From contig CAJUKX010000020.1 in the NCBI GenBank assembly GCA_910586975.1, positions 1 to 48,337 of the forward strand: a stretch of DNA of 48,337 nt, given 5' to 3'. Positions 26,920 through 33,780 of the stretch are shown one piece after another (the first letter of the stretch is position 1; every line of letters starts with the position of its first letter). Made by a program: the position numbers and the translations under genes. The notes below the pieces were generated by a model. That model worked only from the letters and a program-made list of their open reading frames with translations, was not told the DNA's origin and searched no databases. This DNA is from an uncultured Muribaculaceae bacterium (GTDB taxonomy: Bacteria; Bacteroidota; Bacteroidia; Bacteroidales; Muribaculaceae).

Positions 26920-28181
26920 ACATACGCATTTTTCCCTCTGACGAGATATTAGAAACCACGGTAAGCCACCTCCCGCTCAGCAAGAGTGTCAGTGCACGCG
27001 TGCTGCTGCTGGGAGCGCTGACCGAGGGGGCTGTCGAACCTGAGCCTTCGCAGCTGGCCGACTGCGACGACATTAAGGTGCTGAGCAAGGCGCTGAAGCA
27101 AAGCAAGGGCGAGGTGACGGCGCACGACAGCGCCACAGCCTTGCGCTTACTTATAGCATATTTTGCAGCCAAGGACGGAGCCGAGGTCACCCTCACAGGC
27201 TCGGCAAGGCTGTGCAGCCGCCCCGTGGGCGCGCTGGTCAACAGCCTGCGCGGCCTTGGCGCCGACATAGAATATGCCGCCCGTGAGGGCTTCGCACCGC
27301 TGCACATACGCGGATGCCGACTCACCGGTGGCGAGATAGACCTTGATGCCTCGGCCAGCAGCCAGTTTGCATCTGCTCTGGCCATGATTGCCCCCGGCCT
27401 GCCCGGCGGTCTGCGTGTGAACCTCGGCGGACAGATACCGTCGATGCCTTACCTGAAGATGACTCTGGCCATGATGCAGGCACGCGGCATCGACGCTCAC
27501 ATCGAGGGCTATACCATGGTTGTACCACAAGGGGCGTACAAGCCCGTGGAAGCCGAGGTAGAACCCGACTGGACCGCGGCATCGTACTGGTATGAGATGG
27601 CTGCTGTATCGGCCGGATGGATCACCCTGCCGGGTATGAAATATCCGGACCTGCAGGGCGACAGCATACTTGCCCGCATAGGCGAGCGCATAGGTGTGCT
27701 TACAAACTTTGAAGACGGCAACGCCGAGCTGTCGGCCACTCCCGACATGTACTCGCGCCTTGACCTTGACGTGTCAGACCATCCCGACCTCGTACCCGCA
27801 TTGGCCGTCACCGCCTGCCTGGTGGGCATGCCATTCCACTTTACCGGCGTGGCCAACCTGCGCATAAAAGAGAGCGACCGCATTGACGCACTCGGCTCCA
27901 ACCTGCGCAAACTCGGATTTGTGATTGAAACCGACCGCGACAGCATGGGCTGGGAGGGCGAACGCGAACCCATAGTGCGCATGCCCGAGATAGACCCTTG
28001 CGGCGACCACCGCATCACCATGGCTTTTGCAGCAGCTGCACTGTTCGTTCCCGGAATCATTCTGCTCGACTGCGAAGTGGTGAACAAGTCATACCCCGAC
28101 TTCTTTGAAGACCTGCGACAGGCCGGCTTCACCATTGTCGACGCCGATGCACCGCTGCCAAATCCGGTTCACGAAGAATGA
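26916..28181 (+). CDS. aroA: 3-phosphoshikimate 1-carboxyvinyltransferase (EPSP synthase)
   Basis: The 421-residue enzyme joins PEP to shikimate-3-phosphate in the shikimate pathway. It keeps the EPSPS segments SSQFASALAMIAPGL, MPYLKMTLAMMQARG, NLRIKESDRIDALGSNLRKLG and CGDHRITMAFAAAAL. The first substrate loop reads LPLSKSVSARVLLL, where most bacterial enzymes have a Gly or Ala before SKS and SNR after it. This makes the PEP/S3P loop divergent, though the SKS core is present. It overlaps the genes on both sides by 4 bases, so it belongs to a tight operon. The activity is inferred from the family. Confidence 0.9.
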   Translation: MNIRIFPSDEILETTVSHLPLSKSVSARVLLLGALTEGAVEPEPSQLADCDDIKVLSKALKQSKGEVTAHDSATALRLLIAYFAAKDGAEVTLTGSARLCSRPVGALVNSLRGLGADIEYAAREGFAPLHIRGCRLTGGEIDLDASASSQFASALAMIAPGLPGGLRVNLGGQIPSMPYLKMTLAMMQARGIDAHIEGYTMVVPQGAYKPVEAEVEPDWTAASYWYEMAAVSAGWITLPGMKYPDLQGDSILARIGERIGVLTNFEDGNAELSATPDMYSRLDLDVSDHPDLVPALAVTACLVGMPFHFTGVANLRIKESDRIDALGSNLRKLGFVIETDRDSMGWEGEREPIVRMPEIDPCGDHRITMAFAAAALFVPGIILLDCEVVNKSYPDFFEDLRQAGFTIVDADAPLPNPVHEE

Positions 28182-28615
28182 TAGTTGCGCTATACATACT
28201 CATAGCGATTGTGGGCGTAGGGCTGATACTCTACGCCCACGAACGCTTGCGCCACGGCCACGACGGGCCACCCGCTACCGATGAGCCGGCGCCACAAACC
28301 CAAGACAGCGATGAATGCTGCGGCATGCACATAACTTGCGAGCGCGACTCACTGCTGGCCGGCCTGTCAGACGATATTGTTTACTTTGACGACGAGGAAC
28401 TCGACCAATTCATCGGTCGCCCCGCCGACGCATACTCAGACAGCGAGATAGAACAGTTTCGCGACGTACTGCTCACCCTGCTGCCACACGACATTGCCCC
28501 CTGGGCACGGTCAATACAGCTGCGCGGCATAGAACTGCCCGCCGAGGTAAAAGAAGAACTGCTGATGATCGTGGCCGAGGAAAGGGCCAAGAGAAATAAC
28601 CCCGACTATGCTTGA
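28178..28615 (+). CDS. Membrane-anchored small protein with a Cys/His cluster
   Basis: The 145-residue protein has one N-terminal hydrophobic helix (residues 2-22) and then a short His/Pro-rich linker. A CCGMHITC cluster (about residues 47-54) leads into an acidic segment (DIVYFDDEELDQF) and a helical C terminus (EEIEQFRDVLLTLLP-like). The four-residue spaced Cys/His set could bind a metal or be redox active. It overlaps aroA by 4 bases and the metal ABC permease by 8 bases, so it is coexpressed with the permease. I do not recognise a named family with known function. A metal-related role is suggested only by the neighbour. Confidence 0.7.
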   Translation: MIVALYILIAIVGVGLILYAHERLRHGHDGPPATDEPAPQTQDSDECCGMHITCERDSLLAGLSDDIVYFDDEELDQFIGRPADAYSDSEIEQFRDVLLTLLPHDIAPWARSIQLRGIELPAEVKEELLMIVAEERAKRNNPDYA

Positions 28616-29414
28616 GATATTTGAATATACCTTTTTCAGATACGCCGTGATAGGCGTGATACTTATAAGCATCAGTGCCGCCATAATCGGAAGCTACATC
28701 ATAACCCGGCGCCTGGTAGCCATATCGGGCGGCGTAACCCACGCATGCTTCGGCGGCCTGGGCCTGGGCTGCTATCTGGGCATCAACCCCATAGCCATGG
28801 CCGCAGTGTTTGCCATAGCCTCATCGCTGGGTGTGGAATGGGCTTCATCACGCTTCAAACTGCGCGAAGACTCCACCATAGCCGTGATATGGGCCGTGGG
28901 TATGGCCATAGGAGTGCTGTTTGTATTCCTCACCCCGGGGTTCGTGCCCGAACTCAACTCATTCCTTTTCGGCAACGTGCTCACCATATCGCCGGCCGAC
29001 CTGTGGGCATTCGGTATATTCACCGCCCTGCTCATAGCATTCTTCGCATGGAAATACCGGTGGATAGTGGCCTGCGCCTTCGACCGCGATTTTGCCCGCG
29101 TCATAGGCCTGCCCACACGCTTTATCACCTACACCATGACTGTGCTGGTAGCAATATGCATAGTGCTCACAATACGCCTGGTAGGAGTGATGCTGCTGAT
29201 GGCCATGATGTCGATGCCCATAATGACAGCCGAGGTATTCACCCGCCGCTTCACACCCATGATGCTGCTGGCTATAGCGATATCGGTGGTGTGCTCGCTG
29301 GCCGGACTGGCCCTTAGCGCCGTGGCCGACGTGCCTTGCTCGGCATTCATAGTGCTGATAAATGCCGCCGTTTTCATATTGAGCAGACTTATAAAAAGCC
29401 TCGTGAAACCCTAA
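28608..29414 (+). CDS. Metal ABC transporter permease (ZnuB/MntB type)
   Basis: The 268-residue membrane protein has the ABC-3 permease layout with about 7-8 hydrophobic helices: YAVIGVILISISAAIIGSYIITRRL, AISGGVTHACFGGLGLG (the conserved loop), FVPELNSFLFGNVLTIS and LVGVMLLMAMMSMPIM. ABC-3 permeases import Zn2+, Mn2+ or Fe2+. The partner ATPase and binding protein are not in this window. Its start overlaps the upstream small protein by 8 bases. The metal is not determinable. Confidence 0.88.
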   Translation: MLEIFEYTFFRYAVIGVILISISAAIIGSYIITRRLVAISGGVTHACFGGLGLGCYLGINPIAMAAVFAIASSLGVEWASSRFKLREDSTIAVIWAVGMAIGVLFVFLTPGFVPELNSFLFGNVLTISPADLWAFGIFTALLIAFFAWKYRWIVACAFDRDFARVIGLPTRFITYTMTVLVAICIVLTIRLVGVMLLMAMMSMPIMTAEVFTRRFTPMMLLAIAISVVCSLAGLALSAVADVPCSAFIVLINAAVFILSRLIKSLVKP

Positions 29415-29499
29415 AATACAGCCGAAAGTCAAAAATAATTGCACTTCATCACACCAAAACGCCCTGATGTGCGTTTACTATAAAAAAAAGCACAAAACT

Positions 29500-30051
29500 A
29501 TGAAATCACGATTATATACCCGAACCGGTGACGACGGCACCACATCGCTCGTAGGAGGTACGAGAGCACCCAAAGACTCGTTCCGCCTCGAAGCCTACGG
29601 CACCACCGACGAGCTAAATTCGTGGCTCGGACTATTGGCCGCATCCGAAGTAATATCCGACGTGCGACGCAGTCAGTTGCTCGACATTCAGAACACACTG
29701 TTTGACATCGGTGCCGCTCTCGCCACCGAGCCAGAATCGCAATGGCAACCCGCACCGCTTGGCGCCGCGACCGTAGAACGACTCGAAAAAGCCATCGACG
29801 AAATAGACGCAAACCTGCCCGCACTGCGACAATTCATACTGCCGGGCGGACACCCCGACGCAGCCCGCGCCAACATAGCCCGCACCGTGGCCCGACGCGC
29901 CGAACGCCGCATAATAGCCCTGAGCCGCCACGTGAAAGTAGACCCCGACATAACCCGATACATCAACCGCCTGAGCGACTACCTGTTTGCACTGGCAAGA
30001 GAAATAAATATCAACAGCCGACAAAGCGAAATTTTTTGGCAAAAACATTGA
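29500..30051 (+). CDS. PduO-type cob(I)alamin adenosyltransferase
   Basis: The 183-residue enzyme adenosylates cobalamin using ATP. It shows the PduO N-terminal ATP-binding stretch YTRTGDDGTTSLVGG, followed by EAYGTTDELNSWLGLL, and the catalytic-helix RTVARRAERRIIAL near the C terminus. The start at 29500 gives the usual N terminus MKSRLYTRTGDDG, while an upstream in-frame ATG at 29467 would add 11 lysine-rich residues. It follows the metal permease after 85 bases and precedes the DUF2795 gene. The family is secure. Confidence 0.9.
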   Translation: MKSRLYTRTGDDGTTSLVGGTRAPKDSFRLEAYGTTDELNSWLGLLAASEVISDVRRSQLLDIQNTLFDIGAALATEPESQWQPAPLGAATVERLEKAIDEIDANLPALRQFILPGGHPDAARANIARTVARRAERRIIALSRHVKVDPDITRYINRLSDYLFALAREININSRQSEIFWQKH

Positions 30052-30077
30052 CAGTATAAAGAAATTTCGTACCTTTG
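30048..30077 (+). promoter_or_regulatory. Promoter of the DUF2795 gene
   Basis: TTG (30048-30050) is followed after 19 bases by TACCTTTG (30070-30077). It overlaps the end of the adenosyltransferase gene and leaves a leader of about 35 bases. Confidence 0.6.
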
Positions 30078-30119
30078 CGCGCATTATACGAAAGTAACTA
30101 AAAAACATCAACATACATC

Positions 30120-30341
30120 ATGTACTGGACACTTGAATTAGCATCAAAACTCGAAGATGCACCCTGGCCCGCAACCAAAGACGAACTCATCGACTATGCA
30201 ATGCGCTCCGGCGCACCCCTCGAGGTAATCGAAAACCTCCAGGAAATAGAAGACGAAGGCGACACCTACGAATCAATCGAAGACATCTGGCCCGACTACC
30301 CCTCAAAAGAAGACTTCCTGTTCAACGAAGAGGAATACTAA
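30120..30341 (+). CDS. DUF2795-domain small protein, target gene of the integrated element
   Basis: The 73-residue acidic cytosolic protein matches DUF2795 (MYWTLELASKLEDAPWPATKDELIDYAM, then VIENLQEIEDEGDTYESIEDIWPDYP). Its function is unknown. The final codons, reading F-N-E-E-E-Y-stop, are identical to a 21-bp sequence at 47913-47933, so the element inserted at the 3' end without changing the protein. It has its own promoter at 30048-30077. This makes the gene a conserved integration target. Confidence 0.85.
   Translation: MYWTLELASKLEDAPWPATKDELIDYAMRSGAPLEVIENLQEIEDEGDTYESIEDIWPDYPSKEDFLFNEEEY
30321..30341 (+). other. attL core: 21-bp direct repeat
   Basis: These 21 bases (TTCAACGAAGAG... 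to TAA) are identical to 47913-47933. The flanking bases differ on both sides (G against C before it, G against T after it), so the exact repeat is bounded. It is the left junction of the element. Confidence 0.85.
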
Positions 30342-30385
30342 GCCGAAATCAGCCGATTTTATTGGTTTAAATATTTGAAATACAA

Positions 30386-30428
30386 ACGATTGACGAGTAC
30401 GTAAATAAACTTGTCAATCGTTTTTTAT
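30386..30428 (+). terminator. Terminator at the left end of the element
   Basis: ACGATTGAC pairs with GTCAATCGT, followed by a T run. It replaces the native terminator of the DUF2795 gene, which is now displaced to 47966-48010, and also insulates the integrase promoter. Confidence 0.7.
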
Positions 30429-30430
30429 TG

Positions 30431-30460
30431 TCTTTCATCGCAAAATAAACTTGTCTATTT
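30431..30460 (+). repeat. Left arm-type repeat, matching 47836-47865
   Basis: This 30-bp sequence matches 47836-47865 with two differences. It contains AAATAAACTTGTC, which also occurs within the terminator at 30403-30415, and a shorter form (TTAACTTGTC) at 30489-30498. Direct repeats of this kind next to an integrase gene are typical of recombinase arm sites. Confidence 0.65.
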
Positions 30461-30483
30461 TCAAGTAGTTAGCTCGTCCTAAA

Positions 30484-30515
30484 TTTGTTAACTTGTCTAT
30501 TTATAGCTACATTTG
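30484..30515 (+). promoter_or_regulatory. Promoter of the integrase gene, overlapping an arm-type repeat
   Basis: TTTG (30484-30487) is followed after exactly 20 bases by TACATTTG (30508-30515). The spacer contains TTAACTTGTC (30489-30498), a copy of the arm-type repeat. A recombinase bound there could repress its own gene. Confidence 0.6.
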
Positions 30516-30542
30516 CACCATATTCCGACCTTGGTGAGTATT

Positions 30543-31955
30543 ATGGCAACCATCTTCTCCCCTCGGTGGGTACTTAACCTTTTCAGAAATACGGATATGG
30601 GCAGACAAAAGAAACCTTTCCCTCTCGGACATTTCCGACTTCGGTATCCGAAGAATTACGACAAGTCAAAAGTTTATCCTGTGGAGATAGAATATATCTT
30701 CGGTGGCAGACCAATCAGGCGCAGCATGAATATATCTGTTGCCGTGGCCGACTGGAACCCTAACGGCAACAACGGACGTGGCGAAATTCGTGCGTCAGTT
30801 CCTGACGGCGCACGTTTCAACAAACTCCTGCTTACGAAAGTCAATAAGGTTGATGCCGGACTGAACGAGTACAATCAGAAATTTCCCGGTCAGATAAATG
30901 AGGATATAATCGCGGCTTTTCTTGATGACAAACCGATTACTCGCAAGGATAAAGGCGAGGACTTCGCGACCTACGTTGAGAAGCGGCTCGCTATCGACTA
31001 TAACTTGAATAAGATTGGTTACAGTCGTTATCAGAATGGGAAGAGTGCGATGAATATCTTCCGTCAGTTCCTGCTGACAACAGGAAAGGGTACATACAAA
31101 CCAGATGCTATCTATATAGGAGAAGTATCAGTTGATATAATCGACAAATACATCAAGTGGCGACGCGAGTTCAAGAACAATTCCGACCAGACCATCAACC
31201 ACGCGCTTACCCCAATCCTAAAAGCATGTGACAGCGCATGTGCGGCCGGATATATAGACCGAGAGGTGAACGCTGAGTTACAGGATATGCGCATCCAAGA
31301 GAAGGCTTCGCTCGAAGTGGAGGGAGAGAAAGAATTTGATGGCAACTATCTGACTAAAGACCAACTCCAAAAGTTAGTGGAATTCTACGAGAAAGATACC
31401 GAACCGCGCCGTAAGGAATACATAGAGATGTTCCTGTTCGCTTTCCATGCCTGTGGTTTACGAATTGTAGATGTCATGACCCTGCAATGGGGACATATCA
31501 ACTTCGAGAAACGAGAACTGAGCAAAGTCCTTGTCAAAACCAATCACCGCCACAAAATCCCGTTGACCGAACCGGCTCTCCGCATCCTCCACAAGTGGCA
31601 GGCGATGGGACGCAGGAAGAAATACGTGTTCGACCTCGTGAAAGATGAATTGAACCTCAACAATGCCGAAGCTCTCTACAAGGCCCGCAACACCGCCACC
31701 AAGTGCGTCAATCAAGCCCTGAACGTAGTCGGTCAAAAGCTGGAGATACCCTTTACCCTCTCATTCCATTCCTCGCGCCACACCTTCGCCGTGCTTGCCC
31801 TCAACGATGGATTGAGCATGACTGTCATCAGCCGTCTCCTCGGCCACGGCAGCACCGACGTCACCGAAAAAGTCTACGCCAAATTCCTCCCACAGACCCT
31901 CACCGCCGAAGTCGAACGCCTCGGCTACGCCTACCTCCCCGAGGAACTGGAATAA
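30543..31955 (+). CDS. int: Tyrosine recombinase / integrase of the element
   Basis: The 470-residue protein (start at 30543) has an arm-binding N-terminal domain, a SAM-like core-binding domain (about 130-225, DFATYVEKRLAIDYN and on) and a catalytic domain. The catalytic residues are Arg307 in ACGLRIVDVM, His409 and Arg412 in FHSSRHTFAV, His435 in LLGHGS and the nucleophile Tyr445 in EKVYAKF. It cuts and joins the 21-bp core for integration and excision. Its promoter sits just upstream (30484-30515), which rules out the ATG at 30513. A start at 30597 is also possible. The last third is GC-rich, unlike the cargo genes. Confidence 0.92.
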   Translation: MATIFSPRWVLNLFRNTDMGRQKKPFPLGHFRLRYPKNYDKSKVYPVEIEYIFGGRPIRRSMNISVAVADWNPNGNNGRGEIRASVPDGARFNKLLLTKVNKVDAGLNEYNQKFPGQINEDIIAAFLDDKPITRKDKGEDFATYVEKRLAIDYNLNKIGYSRYQNGKSAMNIFRQFLLTTGKGTYKPDAIYIGEVSVDIIDKYIKWRREFKNNSDQTINHALTPILKACDSACAAGYIDREVNAELQDMRIQEKASLEVEGEKEFDGNYLTKDQLQKLVEFYEKDTEPRRKEYIEMFLFAFHACGLRIVDVMTLQWGHINFEKRELSKVLVKTNHRHKIPLTEPALRILHKWQAMGRRKKYVFDLVKDELNLNNAEALYKARNTATKCVNQALNVVGQKLEIPFTLSFHSSRHTFAVLALNDGLSMTVISRLLGHGSTDVTEKVYAKFLPQTLTAEVERLGYAYLPEELE

Positions 31956-33106
31956 CAACACTGGCTACGCAGTACAGCTTTCACTGCCTGCGGCAAGCAT
32001 TTATATGGCCGATACGACTTCGGAGTATCGGCTCAAGACACGGCAAGGTTGTTTTGTAGGGCTTGTGGCCCTCAAAACCTTTTCGGGTACCTGAAAAGAC
32101 ACCTTGCGCGGTGTTCATGTGAACGCTCTTCTCCTAATCGGGTGGTTCATTATATATTATATATAAGGTATGTGGGTGATTCCGGTCTTAACCGCCCATA
32201 CTTATATAGAATAGAAAAGCGGCATGAATTTTATCTCTGCTGCACATTGCAAATGTTACAATCATTTACATGGGTGAAAAAGGGACTTGAATGGAATAAA
32301 AGGGAACCAAAACGTCAAATCATGGAACTGCCCCGAAATAATTTGGAAAGCGTGGCGAATTGCGCTTAACTTTGCATCGTCAGTGAGACACAAGCACCGG
32401 CGTTCATGTTGAAAGAGTGACGCAGGTATGCAGTTCTCGTTTTCAGCACCACATCATATATATGTGTGCATATTTGCGGTGAGAATGCCGCGCTGAAGTT
32501 GCCGGAGCATGGTGCTCCACCAGTAACCAAACAACCCAGTTGGCGATAACTCTTTGATACACAGAGCAAGTCTCAGAGACTACATTACGGCTGTTCTTCA
32601 AGAAGTCGTTAGGGACTTTCGGTATCAATATCTGCCGAAATTTCAGAAGTCCTTTCCGCCTTCACACCTTTCTATCTTACTGCCTTAGTTAAGGCCGGTC
32701 GCAAGCCAGTTCTAACGGAAGTCATGGTCTGCTTCCTGGCGTTCTTACGTCCTTCCTGCCTTACTACCGTAAGACCCTAAGATTATACGACCTTAAGGCA
32801 GTACGACCTTCCAACCTTATTTCAGTAAGAAATTCAATCCATTGTTACGCAAGTCAGCACATTCATAATCACGTCCTGACGGTCAACCTGTTGTCGGAAC
32901 AGAATGATGTCTGGAAGTACTTCCTCTATTACATCATTCCCGACGACCGTTACCTCAGACGCACGTGAGGCTGAACGAAAGCAAGTCGTTACATCCTGAA
33001 GCTCTTACCCACAGTCAATGACGGCTGTTTTATGATTTCGGCAGTTGCCGGAACATCGTGGCAAAGGTTGCCGACCCATTCACAAACCCTCAAACCACCA
33101 TCGCCT
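31956..33106 (+). other. 1.15 kb structured region without a convincing gene
   Basis: No open frame here has good coding character. It contains a cluster of strong hairpins at 32008-32124: one with GCCGATAC/GTATCGGC, a long one at 32045-32081 (AAGGTT...AACCTT with inner AGGGC/GCCCT), a near-palindrome around GGTACC at 32079-32098, and CACC/GGTG with GTTCATGTGAAC beyond it. A second palindrome-rich stretch lies near 32680-32800 (GCCTTAGTTAAGGC and CCTTAAGG). A promoter at 32342-32374 points into it. It could hold a non-coding RNA, a mobilisation origin or a regulatory leader for the HTH gene at 33107. Confidence 0.55.
32342..32374 (+). promoter_or_regulatory. Promoter driving a transcript with no obvious gene
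   Basis: TTTG (32342-32345) is followed after 21 bases by TAACTTTG (32367-32374), a full match to the Bacteroidota consensus. The next supported gene starts about 730 bases later, so the transcript begins with a long non-coding leader or is a non-coding RNA. Confidence 0.55.
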
Positions 33107-33385
33107 ATGAGAGATACCACCACCCTCCATAAGCAAATCCTCGACCTCCTCCACAAAATCCAAACACGACTTGAAAATCCACAAATTGATGAAGCCTCCG
33201 GACGCGTCTACGACAACAAATCTCTGATGGAACTCCTCGGCATTAAAGACCGCTACCTGAAACGCCTCCGCGACAACGGGCTCCTCGGATACTCCCGTCA
33301 CGGCGACAAATACTGGTACACCCAATCCGACATCGACCGCTTCCTCTCTCGCTGCCACTACGCTCCTTTCGCCGACATGCAATGA
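33107..33385 (+). CDS. Excisionase-like helix-turn-helix protein
   Basis: The 92-residue protein has a MerR/excisionase-type HTH near its C-terminal half (about residues 42-85): YDNKSLMELLGIKDRYLKRLRDNGLLGYSRHGDKYWYTQSDIDRFL-like segments. The N terminus is a helical stretch. In Bacteroidota elements such small HTH proteins typically act as recombination directionality factors or regulators. The start at 33107 is chosen because the upstream in-frame extension to 33032 is of non-coding character. A strong terminator follows at 33399-33438, so it is separate from the cargo operon. Confidence 0.72.
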   Translation: MRDTTTLHKQILDLLHKIQTRLENPQIDEASGRVYDNKSLMELLGIKDRYLKRLRDNGLLGYSRHGDKYWYTQSDIDRFLSRCHYAPFADMQ

Positions 33386-33398
33386 TTCACGAACCCTC

Positions 33399-33438
33399 AA
33401 TCCCATCTATGGCTCGAGCCATAGACGGGATTTATTTT
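33399..33438 (+). terminator. Rho-independent terminator before the cargo operon
   Basis: AATCCC-TCTATGGC pairs with GCCATAGA-GGGATT around TCGA, followed by a T-rich run. It isolates the XRE/cargo operon from upstream transcription. Confidence 0.8.
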
Positions 33439-33500
33439 AAAATCATAATCGTTTCTTATGTTATACAGCATGTTTCCATACTCGATTCAAATATTATAGC

Positions 33501-33508
33501 TATATTTG
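33501..33508 (+). promoter_or_regulatory. -7 promoter element of the cargo operon
   Basis: TATATTTG matches TAnnTTTG and lies 23 bases before the ATG at 33532. No clear -33 TTTG is visible. Confidence 0.55.
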
Positions 33509-33531
33509 CGTTCAAATTCAATAAATCAATC

Positions 33532-33753
33532 ATGGAGACAAAAACAGAACGACTAAAATTGAACCGAATAAAAGCAGTATTAGCAGAGACAGGACATACC
33601 GGCAAATGGCTTGCGGAGCAATTAGACAAAGACCCTGCAACCGTTTCCAAGTGGTGTACCAATGCCTCTCAACCCGATTTATATACAATAGCACAAATAG
33701 CGCATTTATTAGGTGTTGATTCACGTGATCTTTTAGCCTCTAAACTGTATTAA
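33532..33753 (+). CDS. XRE-family helix-turn-helix regulator
   Basis: The 73-residue protein is a compact Cro/CI-type HTH (about residues 10-65): LNRIKAVLAETGHTGKWLAEQLDKD, then PATVSKWCTNASQPDLYTIAQIAHLLGVDSRDLL. It is the first gene after the promoter at 33501 and ends 27 bases before the giant ATPase gene. It therefore probably controls the cargo operon, perhaps by repressing its own promoter. The start at 33532 follows from the promoter. Small XRE genes in front of defence operons are common. Confidence 0.82.
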   Translation: METKTERLKLNRIKAVLAETGHTGKWLAEQLDKDPATVSKWCTNASQPDLYTIAQIAHLLGVDSRDLLASKLY

Positions 33754-33780
33754 CCAATTTCTTTTCGTAAAAAATTCATT

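Noticed and set aside
32049..32369. 106-residue open frame across the hairpin region
   Set aside because: It runs through both arms of several perfect hairpins and has no recognisable domain, so the frame is probably accidental.
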